Shown here piece after piece: positions 9,153 through 17,609 of a stretch of 38,053 bases of DNA. Where the stretch lies: NCBI GenBank assembly GCA_030672365.1, contig DAOVGM010000087.1:1-38053 (forward strand), given 5' to 3'. How positions within the stretch are numbered: the stretch's first letter is position 1; the number at the start of each line of letters is the position of its first letter. The stretch is from Methanomassiliicoccales archaeon (lineage in GTDB: Archaea > Thermoplasmatota > Thermoplasmata > SG8-5 > JAGLSY01). Below the pieces are notes generated by a model, which saw only the letters and a program-made list of their open reading frames with translations, ran no database searches and was not told the DNA's origin. The position numbers and the translations under genes were made by a program.

Positions 9153-9613
9153 TCATCACCCCCGTTTCTGAGAGTGTCCAGCAATTCTCCGATCTTCTCC
9201 TGGGTCATCTTGCCGTAGACCTCATTGTCCACGACCATGACCGGAGCCAGTGCACAGCATCCGAGGCACGCTACCCTCTCGAGGCTGAACTTGCCGTCCT
9301 CGGTAGTCTCTTCCGGTTTAATGGCCAGATAGCTTTCCAGGACATCGAGGAGCGGGGTCGAGCCCTTGACGTGGCATGCCGTCCCCTGGCAGATCTTTAT
9401 CATGTGCTCCCCCGGCTCAATGAACTTGAACTGCTTGTAGAACGTGGCGACGCCGTAAATCCTGCTTTCAGGAATGGCCATCGCCTCGGAGACACTGGCT
9501 ATGGAATCCACGGAGAGGTAGCTGTCCTCCGCCTGGATGTCCTGAAGAATCTGAATAAGATTGCCCGGCCCGCGACCGTGAATGTTGATGATGTCCTCGA
9601 TATTACTGCTCAT
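9149..9613 (-). CDS. NuoE-like [2Fe-2S] subunit
   Basis: GVATFYKQFKFIEPGEHMIKICQGTACHVKGS...VACLGCCALAPVMVVDNEVYGKMT. Confidence 0.95.
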   Translation of the reverse strand: MSSNIEDIINIHGRGPGNLIQILQDIQAEDSYLSVDSIASVSEAMAIPESRIYGVATFYKQFKFIEPGEHMIKICQGTACHVKGSTPLLDVLESYLAIKPEETTEDGKFSLERVACLGCCALAPVMVVDNEVYGKMTQEKIGELLDTLRNGGDE

Positions 9614-9687
9614 CCGACCCCCAAAATGACAACATCTATTTATGATTTAACCCAGTGAAGTTGTTATGCATGTTTTTAAATCTATTA

Positions 9688-10221
9688 TTATTTAGCAGCG
9701 AAATCATATAATTCACTCATTCCGGGATTCTGTTTTCCTTCTGCTACTACGATGTAATTCACATCCACCATTACTGGCTTCTCGAGCAGGTACTCCTCAT
9801 ATACAACCCGTAGAGTATCGTAATATCTTCTTGCTGTGGCATGATTTTTTGCCGAGAACCTCATTATCCAGTCATATTCTCCATTGACGTAAAAGAGATC
9901 AATAAGACGTGCACCAATTGAACGCGGCACATCTTTCTCTATTCTGTCTATAACCAAGTCAGCAAACCCTCGACTCATCGGTTTGGTTTTAAGTAGGACG
10001 AGGTACATCTGATGACCTATTTTTTTTTGGTCAATGACAGCAGTGTAACCCCAGATAACCCTCTCATCTTCAAGTTTCTTTTTTCTTCGCCAAACACCTT
10101 GTCGATAACTGTTTATTTCTTTGGCTATCTCACCGACACTTTTTGTGGGGTCATCCAGTAATGCTTCTAATATCTCATCCTTATGCACGCTGTTATTACT
10201 TCCTTTCTTTTTTTTCCCCAT
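9688..10221 (-). CDS. Lrp/AsnC-like winged-helix transcriptional regulator
   Basis: N-terminal HTH (ILEALLDDPTKSVGEIAKEINSYRQGVWRRKKKLEDERVIWGYTAVID) and Lrp-like ligand domain; start at 10221 preceded by GGTGATAAT. Confidence 0.8.
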   Translation of the reverse strand: MGKKKKGSNNSVHKDEILEALLDDPTKSVGEIAKEINSYRQGVWRRKKKLEDERVIWGYTAVIDQKKIGHQMYLVLLKTKPMSRGFADLVIDRIEKDVPRSIGARLIDLFYVNGEYDWIMRFSAKNHATARRYYDTLRVVYEEYLLEKPVMVDVNYIVVAEGKQNPGMSELYDFAAK

Positions 10222-10328
10222 ATTATCACCACGGGTATCATGCATTGTTACTTTTGTGTATTTTTCCTTAATTTTTTTATGTGAAAGCCCTTGTTTCAGG
10301 GTTGATTCACACGATTATTGTTCTGTAC

Positions 10329-10375
10329 TGTTACATTTTTAACATTTTTGTTGTTTTATTGTTACAAGTGTAACA
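10329..10375. promoter_or_regulatory. Two TGTTA-N6-TAACA dyads, starts 31 bp apart, in an AT-rich divergent intergenic region
   Basis: tgttacatttttaaca (10329-10344) and tgttacaagtgtaaca (10360-10375, perfect 7-bp arms); further TGTTA half-site at 10246. Confidence 0.55.
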
Positions 10376-10701
10376 GTTATCTGCTTTTAATCAACACCCA
10401 CATGTGTCTCAAGTAGATAAATATTTCTATAAATAATCAACAATTCCGAATTAAAAATGAAATTTCATTTTGAACGATTAAAATACTACACCCATCATCC
10501 TGATTGTTTACACGACAAAAGAGTAAAGATGGTGAAAAAATTAATTCATGATGTTGCAAAATGTTACTCTAAATATTCACATTATTTACAATTTCCATCA
10601 TTTTATTGATAAAAACGTCTCAAATTGTGTCAACACACCTCTAAATATGTCCTTTTACAATTAACAATCGCCATAACATGGCGAAAGAAAAGGTGGTGTA
10701 G

Positions 10702-11043
10702 ATGAAAGTCCTAATAACGTCATCTGGAGCAGATTTGGAATCTCAAGTGTTTCCACAATTTGACAGAAGCCCATATTATTTGATTGTCGAAACAGTAACA
10801 ATGGGTTTTGAGACAAAATGTATCGAGGATTCTGAGAGTTCAAACGCTGGAATTGACATTGCTTTGACGGCAATCGAAAGAGGGGTGGAAGTAGTATTAA
10901 CTGGAGACATCAGCGACGAGGTTCATGAAATGCTGACGAACGCCGGAGTTACCGTGATATTGAATTGTAACGGAACTTTGCACAAACACCTGGACAGTCT
11001 TATCGCACACGGATTTGATGAGGCACAATTTGCTTGCGTGTAA
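10702..11043 (+). CDS. Dinitrogenase iron-molybdenum cofactor biosynthesis family protein (NifX/NifB-C-terminal-like)
   Basis: Short single-domain protein: MKVLITSSGADLESQVFPQFDRSPYYLIVE... VEVVLTGDISDEVHEMLTNAGVTVI. Confidence 0.82.
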   Translation: MKVLITSSGADLESQVFPQFDRSPYYLIVETVTMGFETKCIEDSESSNAGIDIALTAIERGVEVVLTGDISDEVHEMLTNAGVTVILNCNGTLHKHLDSLIAHGFDEAQFACV

Positions 11044-11062
11044 ATGAGTAGAGAGTGATTGT

Positions 11063-12397
11063 ATGGCTGAAGAATTGAATCCGTTTAAGATAGCACAGCA
11101 GCAACTGGATAAAGTCGCTGGTTTGCTGAATTTGAAGAAAGGCATTCATGAATATCTGAGATACCCGCACAGGGAGCTGACAGTAAACTTTCCGGTGAAG
11201 ATGGACAACGGGGACATCAAAGAATTCACAGGCTACAGAGTTCAATACAACAATGCCCGGGGTCCCTGCAAAGGCGGTATACGTTATCACTGGAACGTAT
11301 CGCTGGACGAGGTCAGAGCGCTGGCTGCCTGGATGACCTGGAAAACAGCGGTCGTCGGCATACCTTATGGCGGTGCCAAAGGCGGCGTTATCTGCAACCC
11401 CAAAGAAATGTCGATGGGCGAACTCGAAAGGCTGACAAGGCGTTTCACAGCCGAGATTTCGCCGATAATCGGACCGGAGAGGGACATTCCGGCACCAGAT
11501 GTCTATACCGATGCTCAAACGATGGCCTGGATAATGGACACTTACAGCATGATCAAAGGCTACAGCGTTCCCGGTGTGGTAACGGGAAAACCACTTCACA
11601 TCGGCGGCTCCTTGGGAAGGAACGAAGCCACTGCCAGAGGTTGTATGTTCACAATCCGGGAGGCTCTAAAAAAGATGGACTACAAAGTTATATCTCCTGA
11701 GGTCTGGAACAATAAGTGTGAGACAAATGAGAATGATAATTGCGACGGTGATGAGGGAAACGGATTTATGATAGATGAAGCCACTGTGGCTGTCCAGGGA
11801 TTTGGGAATGCCGGCTCAATTGCTGCTACACTTCTCAGCGAAAAAGGAGCAAAGGTGATTGCTGTAAGTGATAGCAAAGGTGGAATAATTAACAAAGATG
11901 GGCTGGATGTCAATGATGTAATAGGCCATAAAGCGAAGACTGGCTCGGTCACGGGTTTTGATGGCACTGAAAAACTTGAGCCAAAACAAGTTCTTGAAGT
12001 CGAATGTGACGTTCTGGTCCCAGCCGCATTAGAGAACCAGATAACCGGAGAAAACGTAGATAATCTCAAAACGAAGATTGTGGCAGAGGCCGCAAACGGT
12101 CCGACAACCCCTGAAGCAGACCGGATACTCTTTGACAAAAAAATAATGGTACTGCCAGACATATTGGCGAACGCCGGTGGTGTAACTGTCTCCTATTTCG
12201 AATGGGTCCAGGGTCTACAATCATTCTTCTGGTCTGAAAGGGATGTCAATTGTCGATTAAAGGAAATCATGGTCAGGTCTTTCGATGATGTCTACAAAAT
12301 GAGCCAGAAAAACAATGTGGACATGAGAACCGGAGCATATATGTTAGCCGTTGACAGAGTTGCAGAAGCGATAAAATATCGGGGAATATTCCCATAA
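11063..12397 (+). CDS. gdhA: Glutamate dehydrogenase
   Basis: GPCKGGIRYHWNVSLDEVRALAAWMTWKTAVVGIPYGGAKGGV, VAVQGFGNAGS, AEAANGPTTPEAD, ILANAGGVTVSYFEWVQ. Confidence 0.96.
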   Translation: MAEELNPFKIAQQQLDKVAGLLNLKKGIHEYLRYPHRELTVNFPVKMDNGDIKEFTGYRVQYNNARGPCKGGIRYHWNVSLDEVRALAAWMTWKTAVVGIPYGGAKGGVICNPKEMSMGELERLTRRFTAEISPIIGPERDIPAPDVYTDAQTMAWIMDTYSMIKGYSVPGVVTGKPLHIGGSLGRNEATARGCMFTIREALKKMDYKVISPEVWNNKCETNENDNCDGDEGNGFMIDEATVAVQGFGNAGSIAATLLSEKGAKVIAVSDSKGGIINKDGLDVNDVIGHKAKTGSVTGFDGTEKLEPKQVLEVECDVLVPAALENQITGENVDNLKTKIVAEAANGPTTPEADRILFDKKIMVLPDILANAGGVTVSYFEWVQGLQSFFWSERDVNCRLKEIMVRSFDDVYKMSQKNNVDMRTGAYMLAVDRVAEAIKYRGIFP

Positions 12398-12471
12398 TCA
12401 TCAATCCAAAATCACACTCACCAGCCTATTGGGGATATCAAGCCTCCATATGGATAAACTTACTGGTGGGA

Positions 12472-12501
12472 TGCAGGGGTGGGTGGTCGTCCACCCCTGC
12501 A
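12472..12501. terminator. Perfect 11-bp hairpin between convergent gdhA and pdxT
   Basis: TGCAGGGGTGG-gtggtcgt-CCACCCCTGCA. Confidence 0.5.
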
Positions 12502-12541
12502 ATATACCGCATATCAGAATGATTTGGTTAGGATGAGAGCT

Positions 12542-13138
12542 TTATTTCAGAATTGAATCTATGAACATCTTGTGTATTCGCAGGTCGTCCGTCAACTCGG
12601 GGTGGAAAGCGACAGCCAGCAGGTTTTCCTTACGCGCCAAGACCACACCCTCGGCGACACTGGCCAGAGGCACGACAGCCCCGCGAACATCGGTTATCGC
12701 GGGTGCCCTGATGAAAACCGCGTTGTACGGCTCGTCAAACCCGTCGATAGCCAGCATCTGCTCGAACGATTCCCTTTGCCTGCCAAACGCGTTCCTCTCG
12801 ACAGTCATCTCCATCAGGCCGAGAACCTCGACGTCGCCGGTTTCGGAATGACCGTCGACTTCATCTGCCAGGATCAGACAGCCGGCGCAGGTCCCCATAA
12901 TAGGCAGGTCCTCCTTGGCCAGCTCGATTATCTTGCCGGCAATTCCGAGGCGCTTCATGTGCCGTGAAATCGTACTGCTCTCTCCTCCGGGAATGATTAT
13001 GCCGTCCGAGTTCGACAGGTCAGAGGCGCTCCGAACCGAAAAGACCTCGCCTTCAATGCCCATTTCCTCGAAGCACCGGACAACAACAGCCAGATGTTCA
13101 GAGACCGCGCCCTGCAGACCGATGACCCCAATCCTCAT
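12542..13138 (-). CDS. pdxT: Pyridoxal 5'-phosphate synthase glutaminase subunit
   Basis: MRIGVIGLQGAVSEHL, IIPGGESSTISRHM, MGTCAGCLILA, AVAFHPELTDDLRIH. Confidence 0.95.
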   Translation of the reverse strand: MRIGVIGLQGAVSEHLAVVVRCFEEMGIEGEVFSVRSASDLSNSDGIIIPGGESSTISRHMKRLGIAGKIIELAKEDLPIMGTCAGCLILADEVDGHSETGDVEVLGLMEMTVERNAFGRQRESFEQMLAIDGFDEPYNAVFIRAPAITDVRGAVVPLASVAEGVVLARKENLLAVAFHPELTDDLRIHKMFIDSILK

Positions 13139-13191
13139 CATGACAGGGAAAAGGTATGCCGGATATAATCATTATGTGCCGACAATGCCAG

Positions 13192-13375
13192 CCGCTCCGA
13201 GCAGGACTTGGGGGGTCGGGCAAGCAATGTTGCGTTAAATGCGCAACATTATCCTTCGGGATGCGAAGCGAACCGAAGGATGGCTAGCGCAGGAGCGGGG
13301 TGGGGGGTGCATGAAATGTGTGGGGTGGGCCAAAAAGGCGTAAGGGTGGGGGGAGAAGAGATTGGTTGGGGAGGG
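13192..13375 (+). repeat. Structured G-run element copy B, with a two-hairpin cassette and two G-run motifs
   Basis: CCGCTCC-GAGCA-GGACTTG-GGGGGTCGGG-CAAG[hairpins]CT-AGCGCA-GGAGCGG; G-run motifs 13298-13329 and 13344-13375. Confidence 0.85.
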
Positions 13376-13395
13376 TCATAAACAGACTTGGCCAG

Positions 13396-13893
13396 CTACT
13401 CATATTGGTTAGTCGAGCATGCCACCGCAGCCCCTATCGGGAAGAACGATATCATGTTGAAGAATGAAAGAAGAACATACCACCACATCTGGCGCGAGTA
13501 ATTCACGCCGAAATCCAAGAAAATGTCCATCCTGTACGGCGTGTAGAAAAGGTAAAGCATGAGGGCGATGGCCAGCATCCCTATGAAGATGGATAAAGCC
13601 ATCGTTCTCCTGATATGCTGGAACGAAAGCCCGTACACGTAGCCGGTGAAGAACGGGCCTCCCGCAAATACGGCCAGTCCAAAAATCGAGCCGAAAAGGG
13701 TGAACGGCAGTTCGAGAAGCGAGTACAGGAGGTAGATGGTCGTGAGAATGAGAACCGCCAGTATGCTTTTAACGATTACCCACGGCCATGTGTGGAATCT
13801 CATTTTCGGCAGTGGCGAATCTTCCTGGTGCTCGTAGAGCTCGATCAGGCCCTGGATTGCCTCGTCGGTGACCTCGCTGGCCATATCAGGCAC
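13396..13893 (-). CDS. Hypothetical membrane protein
   Basis: ORF with multiple hydrophobic segments; overlaps the following minus-strand ORF. Confidence 0.7.
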   Translation of the reverse strand: MPDMASEVTDEAIQGLIELYEHQEDSPLPKMRFHTWPWVIVKSILAVLILTTIYLLYSLLELPFTLFGSIFGLAVFAGGPFFTGYVYGLSFQHIRRTMALSIFIGMLAIALMLYLFYTPYRMDIFLDFGVNYSRQMWWYVLLSFFNMISFFPIGAAVACSTNQYE

Positions 13894-14350
13894 CTCCCTG
13901 GACGTAGGTCAGGGGCACGAGCGCATCCCTCGATATCACATAAATCGTGAAATCGACCCGTATCCGGGATGCGGGGTCGATGATTATCTGGTAGTCCGGC
14001 AAGGTCGACGGAAACACGATTTCGACGTCGGTCGTCGAGTCCCGCCAGAGTATCGGGCCTGTCGAGTTCAGGGCGATTGTAACATTATTGAAATTCGGGT
14101 TGCCGGGAACGGTCAATGTCGCATTCCAGATGCCCAGCTCGAACTCGCCCGGATTTGTGAACGAAAAATTCAGCAACACTGTGCCCAGGCCGGTCGATAT
14201 GTCGTTCAGCTCGACGTCGACCCCGTAGCCCTCTTCCGCATAAGCCAGATAGGTGCTCATCGTGATGGGCAGCATTATTATCGACACTATTCCCACGATG
14301 AAGAATATCAGGTGAAGCCAGACGTTGAGAGGCAGGGCCCGGAACTTCAT
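13886..14350 (-). CDS. Hypothetical membrane-anchored protein (one TM helix, extracytoplasmic beta-rich domain)
   Basis: MKFRALPLNVWLHLIFFIVGIVSIIMLPITMSTYLAYAEEGYGVDVELNDIS; start chosen at internal Met. Confidence 0.65.
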   Translation of the reverse strand: MKFRALPLNVWLHLIFFIVGIVSIIMLPITMSTYLAYAEEGYGVDVELNDISTGLGTVLLNFSFTNPGEFELGIWNATLTVPGNPNFNNVTIALNSTGPILWRDSTTDVEIVFPSTLPDYQIIIDPASRIRVDFTIYVISRDALVPLTYVQGGA

Positions 14351-14380
14351 GGGTAAGGTGCACCTCCATTCCATTCCCCG

Positions 14381-14695
14381 TCATCCGTACATCGGGCCGT
14401 CATATTCCTCCACCTCCCTGGCCTTCATGCCTTTCTTGTGCTTCAACCGCTTTTTCTGGGTCGGATTGCGGCCTGTGAACCGGAAATTCCGGCTGATAAG
14501 GTCCACATAAGTCTTGTCGGGCAGGGGCCGAACCTCCACCAATCCCTTGTGAGCCAGGCCTTTCAGGGCACGCTGTAAACGGACGATAGACACATGCAGT
14601 TTCCTCTCCATCTCGTCCAGTGTAATCGGATAGGCCTCCTGAAGCAGTCTGAGAATTCTCGCCTCCAGACTGCTGCTGTTAAACTCATGGGCCAT
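14381..14695 (-). CDS. Winged-helix DNA-binding protein (104 aa)
   Basis: ARILRLLQEAYPITLDEMERKLHVSIVRLQRALKGLAHKGLVEVRPL. Confidence 0.68.
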   Translation of the reverse strand: MAHEFNSSSLEARILRLLQEAYPITLDEMERKLHVSIVRLQRALKGLAHKGLVEVRPLPDKTYVDLISRNFRFTGRNPTQKKRLKHKKGMKAREVEEYDGPMYG

Positions 14696-14768
14696 TAATA
14701 TCTCCTTCTTCTCCGAAGCGTTGATTGTGCTTCTTCTCCATCTTCTACGGAGTAGAGAGTATAAAAAT

Positions 14769-15059
14769 TTAACCGAACATATTGCTGGCCGGTTTCTCTT
14801 TCTTGTCCTCTTTATCCACGGCTCTGATTATGTCAATCGAGATTATCATGTGAGAGGGGATCACCCGAATGCGGCCGGCCATTTCCTTGTGGGACTCGTC
14901 CAGCTCGATGCAGAAGCCGTCGTCCGGCCCTATCGGCGTGTAGCCCATGAACTTGCCGTGCGTTATCTGGGGGGCGTCCTTCGACTCTATGGACTTGACC
15001 CTGTACTTGGAGCCAACAGTCAAAACTATGTTATTTTCATCGTCCTTTTTCTTCACCAT
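14769..15059 (-). CDS. Conserved hypothetical protein
   Basis: MVKKKDDENNIVLTVGSKYRVKSIESKDAPQITHGKFMGYTPIGPDDGFCIELD; plausible start at MVKKK. Confidence 0.6.
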   Translation of the reverse strand: MVKKKDDENNIVLTVGSKYRVKSIESKDAPQITHGKFMGYTPIGPDDGFCIELDESHKEMAGRIRVIPSHMIISIDIIRAVDKEDKKEKPASNMFG

Positions 15060-15127
15060 CTCATTTCCTCCTTTCACCTGTCCAATATCATCAAATATCC
15101 GGTTTATTTTCCTTCCTTATCAAAGGA

Positions 15128-15592
15128 TTATTTCTTCTGCTCCTTCTCGACCAGCTTCTGGATGTGGTCAACCGACTTTCTGTAGTTCTCCATCGCCACG
15201 CCCACGTGCGCCTCCACGAAGTTCCAGGCCTTGGCCAGATTGTCGTATCGAATCCTGTATCCTTTCTTTGTGGAATCGGGCGAGACCTCCACAGGCGCGA
15301 AGTCCAGTATGTCCAAGGATTTGAGTTTGTTAATGTGCCTGTATATTGTCGGCTTGGAGGTGTCCAGCTCCTGCGCCAGCTCCTCCACGAGCCAGACCTT
15401 GTCAGCACGGAGAAGGAAGCAATCGACGAACAGGCGGAACGGAACGCTGTCCCTCAACTCGCTGGCCCCGGTCCGCGGCTCGTAGCCTTTCGGTAAATAT
15501 CCAATATTAGCCAGAAAGATGGCGCATGCCTCTTCCAGCTCATCGTAGGGGGTCAGGGGCGTGTTCGTGACAACAGAAAGTTCGAAGCTCAT
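15128..15592 (-). CDS. HTH transcriptional regulator (ArsR/MarR-like winged helix)
   Basis: VWLVEELAQELDTSKPTIYRHINKLKSLDILDF. Confidence 0.75.
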   Translation of the reverse strand: MSFELSVVTNTPLTPYDELEEACAIFLANIGYLPKGYEPRTGASELRDSVPFRLFVDCFLLRADKVWLVEELAQELDTSKPTIYRHINKLKSLDILDFAPVEVSPDSTKKGYRIRYDNLAKAWNFVEAHVGVAMENYRKSVDHIQKLVEKEQKK

Positions 15593-15650
15593 ACAAATCG
15601 AGATGGCATGTTGAATAGTTAAGACTTACGGTTAACAAGTCCAACACATC

Positions 15651-15744
15651 GCGTTGGGGTGGGTGGTCGGGGGAATAACGACGGGCCAGGTGGCGGGCAA
15701 AAGGGTGGTCGGGCGGGGGTGCGGGGGAATGATGGGGAAGCGGG
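15651..15744 (+). repeat. G-run-rich intergenic tract, possible degenerate member of the G-run family
   Basis: gcgttggggtgggtggtcgggggaataacgacgggccaggtggcgggcaaaagggtggtcgggcgggggtgcgggggaatgatggggaagcggg; no P1/P2 stems found. Confidence 0.4.
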
Positions 15745-15754
15745 AAACGGATAG

Positions 15755-16702
15755 TTAATGCCGCAAAATGTGAGTGCCAGCATTTCCGGCGACTGCTTCC
15801 TCGGCAAGGCTTATGTCTGTGATGATGACCTCCTCGCCTCCGTTCTCCAGAAAATCGATGGCCGCCTCCATCTTCGGGCCCATTGAGCCGGGAGGGAACT
15901 GCCCCTCCTCGAGGAAGAATTTTGCGTCGTCCAGTGTGATGTTGTCCATAGGTTGCTCGTCCGGCTTGCCGAAGTTTATCGACACCCTGTCGACGTTCGT
16001 CAGGATGATGAATTTCTTCATCTCCAACTGGTTGGCCAGCTTTGCCGAGGCATAGTCTTTATCGATAACTGCCTCGACGCCGTCCAGCTGACCGTCCTCC
16101 AGCTCGATAACCGGGAGTCCTCCGCCACCGCAGGCGATGACTATCTGGCCTCGCCTGAGAAGGTAGCGTATGGTGTCCTTCTCGACTATGCGGATGGGTT
16201 TCGGTGAGGGGACTATTCTCCGCCATCCGCGGCCGCTGTCCTCAACGACGTCCCAGTTCTCCTTTTCGGCTATTTGGTCGATCTCCTCTTTCGTGTAGAA
16301 CTGGCCTATGGGTTTTGTAGGGGTCCCGAAGGACGGGTCGTTCCTGTCGACGACCACCTGCGTGATGACAGTCACCGTGTCCTTGCCTAATGATTCGCGC
16401 TTTGCCGTGTTCTGCATCGTCTGTTGGAGCATGTAGCCCATGGAGCCGACTGTCTCCGCAACGCAGACGCCCAGCGGGTATGGGGGGATGAAGGACTTTG
16501 CGCTCTCGTGTCTGCGCAGGGCATTGCCGACCTGGGGGCCGTTTCCGTGGGTGAGGACGATGTCATAACCAGTCTTCATCAGTTTGACCAGCGAGTCGCA
16601 TGTTTCCCTCGCATTCGCGAACTGCTGATAAATCGTGCCCTCATCGCCGCTCTTGATAAGTGCGTTTCCGCCGATGGCCACAACTACGTTTTCCATTTTC
16701 AC
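15755..16702 (-). CDS. arcC: Carbamate kinase
   Basis: VVAIGGNALIKSGDEGT, VLTHGNGPQVGNALRR, VIACGGGGLPV, VDRVSINFGKPDEQPMDNITLDDAKFFLEEGQFPPGSMGPKMEAAIDFL. Confidence 0.96.
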   Translation of the reverse strand: MKMENVVVAIGGNALIKSGDEGTIYQQFANARETCDSLVKLMKTGYDIVLTHGNGPQVGNALRRHESAKSFIPPYPLGVCVAETVGSMGYMLQQTMQNTAKRESLGKDTVTVITQVVVDRNDPSFGTPTKPIGQFYTKEEIDQIAEKENWDVVEDSGRGWRRIVPSPKPIRIVEKDTIRYLLRRGQIVIACGGGGLPVIELEDGQLDGVEAVIDKDYASAKLANQLEMKKFIILTNVDRVSINFGKPDEQPMDNITLDDAKFFLEEGQFPPGSMGPKMEAAIDFLENGGEEVIITDISLAEEAVAGNAGTHILRH

Positions 16703-16851
16703 TCCCCATACTCCATTTGGAGTTATACTCCCCCTCGGAGTTATCCCGCTGCCACGGGAATCTGGTTAATGCCCAAACGGATATATTAAACTTGGTGTAC
16801 ACAATGTTTATATCGCTCTGTTCGATACTGTCGAAAAGCAGGAGGGGTAAC

Positions 16852-17568
16852 TTGGTTACGGCAGGAGACACAATAGGGCACGACAAGACACTCCAGGACC
16901 ACTGGATTAAGCGATTGGTGGCATTAATTATCGATGCGGTGATCTTTTATGCAATCGCATGGGTCATTCTATTTTTCATTCCGTGGGGCTGGGGTGGATG
17001 GTACTGGCTCGGATGGAGTTTCATCTCAGGAGTCCTGTTCTTCCTGTATGCCACGATCATGGAGATGACCTCCGGCGCAACAATAGGAAAAGGCATCCTC
17101 AACCTGAAAGTCACGTCTCTCAACGGCCCGGTGAACGCCGAAAAGGCCCTTATAAGAAACATCTCGAAGATTCACGGCCTCTTTCTCTTACTCGACTGGC
17201 TCCTCGGATTTTTAACGGAGGGCGACCCGAAGCAGAAGTACATGGACAGGGTCGCGGGAACGACTGTGATCAGCACCGAATACCAGACAATGCAGCAACA
17301 GCACATATACCAATCACCGCCGTATCAGGACACACAGCCAGCACATCAGGAATACCCGAATCAGCAACAGCCGGTCTACGAATATAGAGGACAGCCGGAA
17401 CAGTATCAGGCGCCGCCGCAGCAATACCCACAGCAACAGGCTGCAGTTGAGCCTGCGCAACAACAAGCCCCACAACAAGTGGAGCACAAGTGCGATGCCT
17501 GCGGAGCCAGCCAGATATTAACGGGAGATGGCAGGTATCAGTGCATTCGATGTGGCAAGATAACTTAA
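16852..17568 (+). CDS. RDD-family membrane protein with Gln/Pro-rich linker and C-terminal zinc ribbon; likely TTG start
   Basis: QDHWIKRLVALIIDAVIFYAIAWVI; C-terminal CDACGASQILTGDGRYQCIRCGKIT; Shine-Dalgarno ggagggg just upstream of in-frame TTG at 16852. Confidence 0.8.
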   Translation: MVTAGDTIGHDKTLQDHWIKRLVALIIDAVIFYAIAWVILFFIPWGWGGWYWLGWSFISGVLFFLYATIMEMTSGATIGKGILNLKVTSLNGPVNAEKALIRNISKIHGLFLLLDWLLGFLTEGDPKQKYMDRVAGTTVISTEYQTMQQQHIYQSPPYQDTQPAHQEYPNQQQPVYEYRGQPEQYQAPPQQYPQQQAAVEPAQQQAPQQVEHKCDACGASQILTGDGRYQCIRCGKIT

Positions 17569-17609
17569 CAATAGTTAAATTTATATGAGTTTATGGAATG
17601 GGGAGTGAT

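Noticed and set aside
12472-12501. Seventh G-run element copy
   Set aside because: GGGGTGGGTGG is present but it is a simple perfect hairpin lacking GAGCA/AGCGCA loops and the N14 ruler; more likely a terminator between convergent genes
13192-13375. CRISPR-like array at the repeat elements
   Set aside because: Repeats are palindromic and variable in sequence, with no regularly spaced unique spacers and no cas genes in the window
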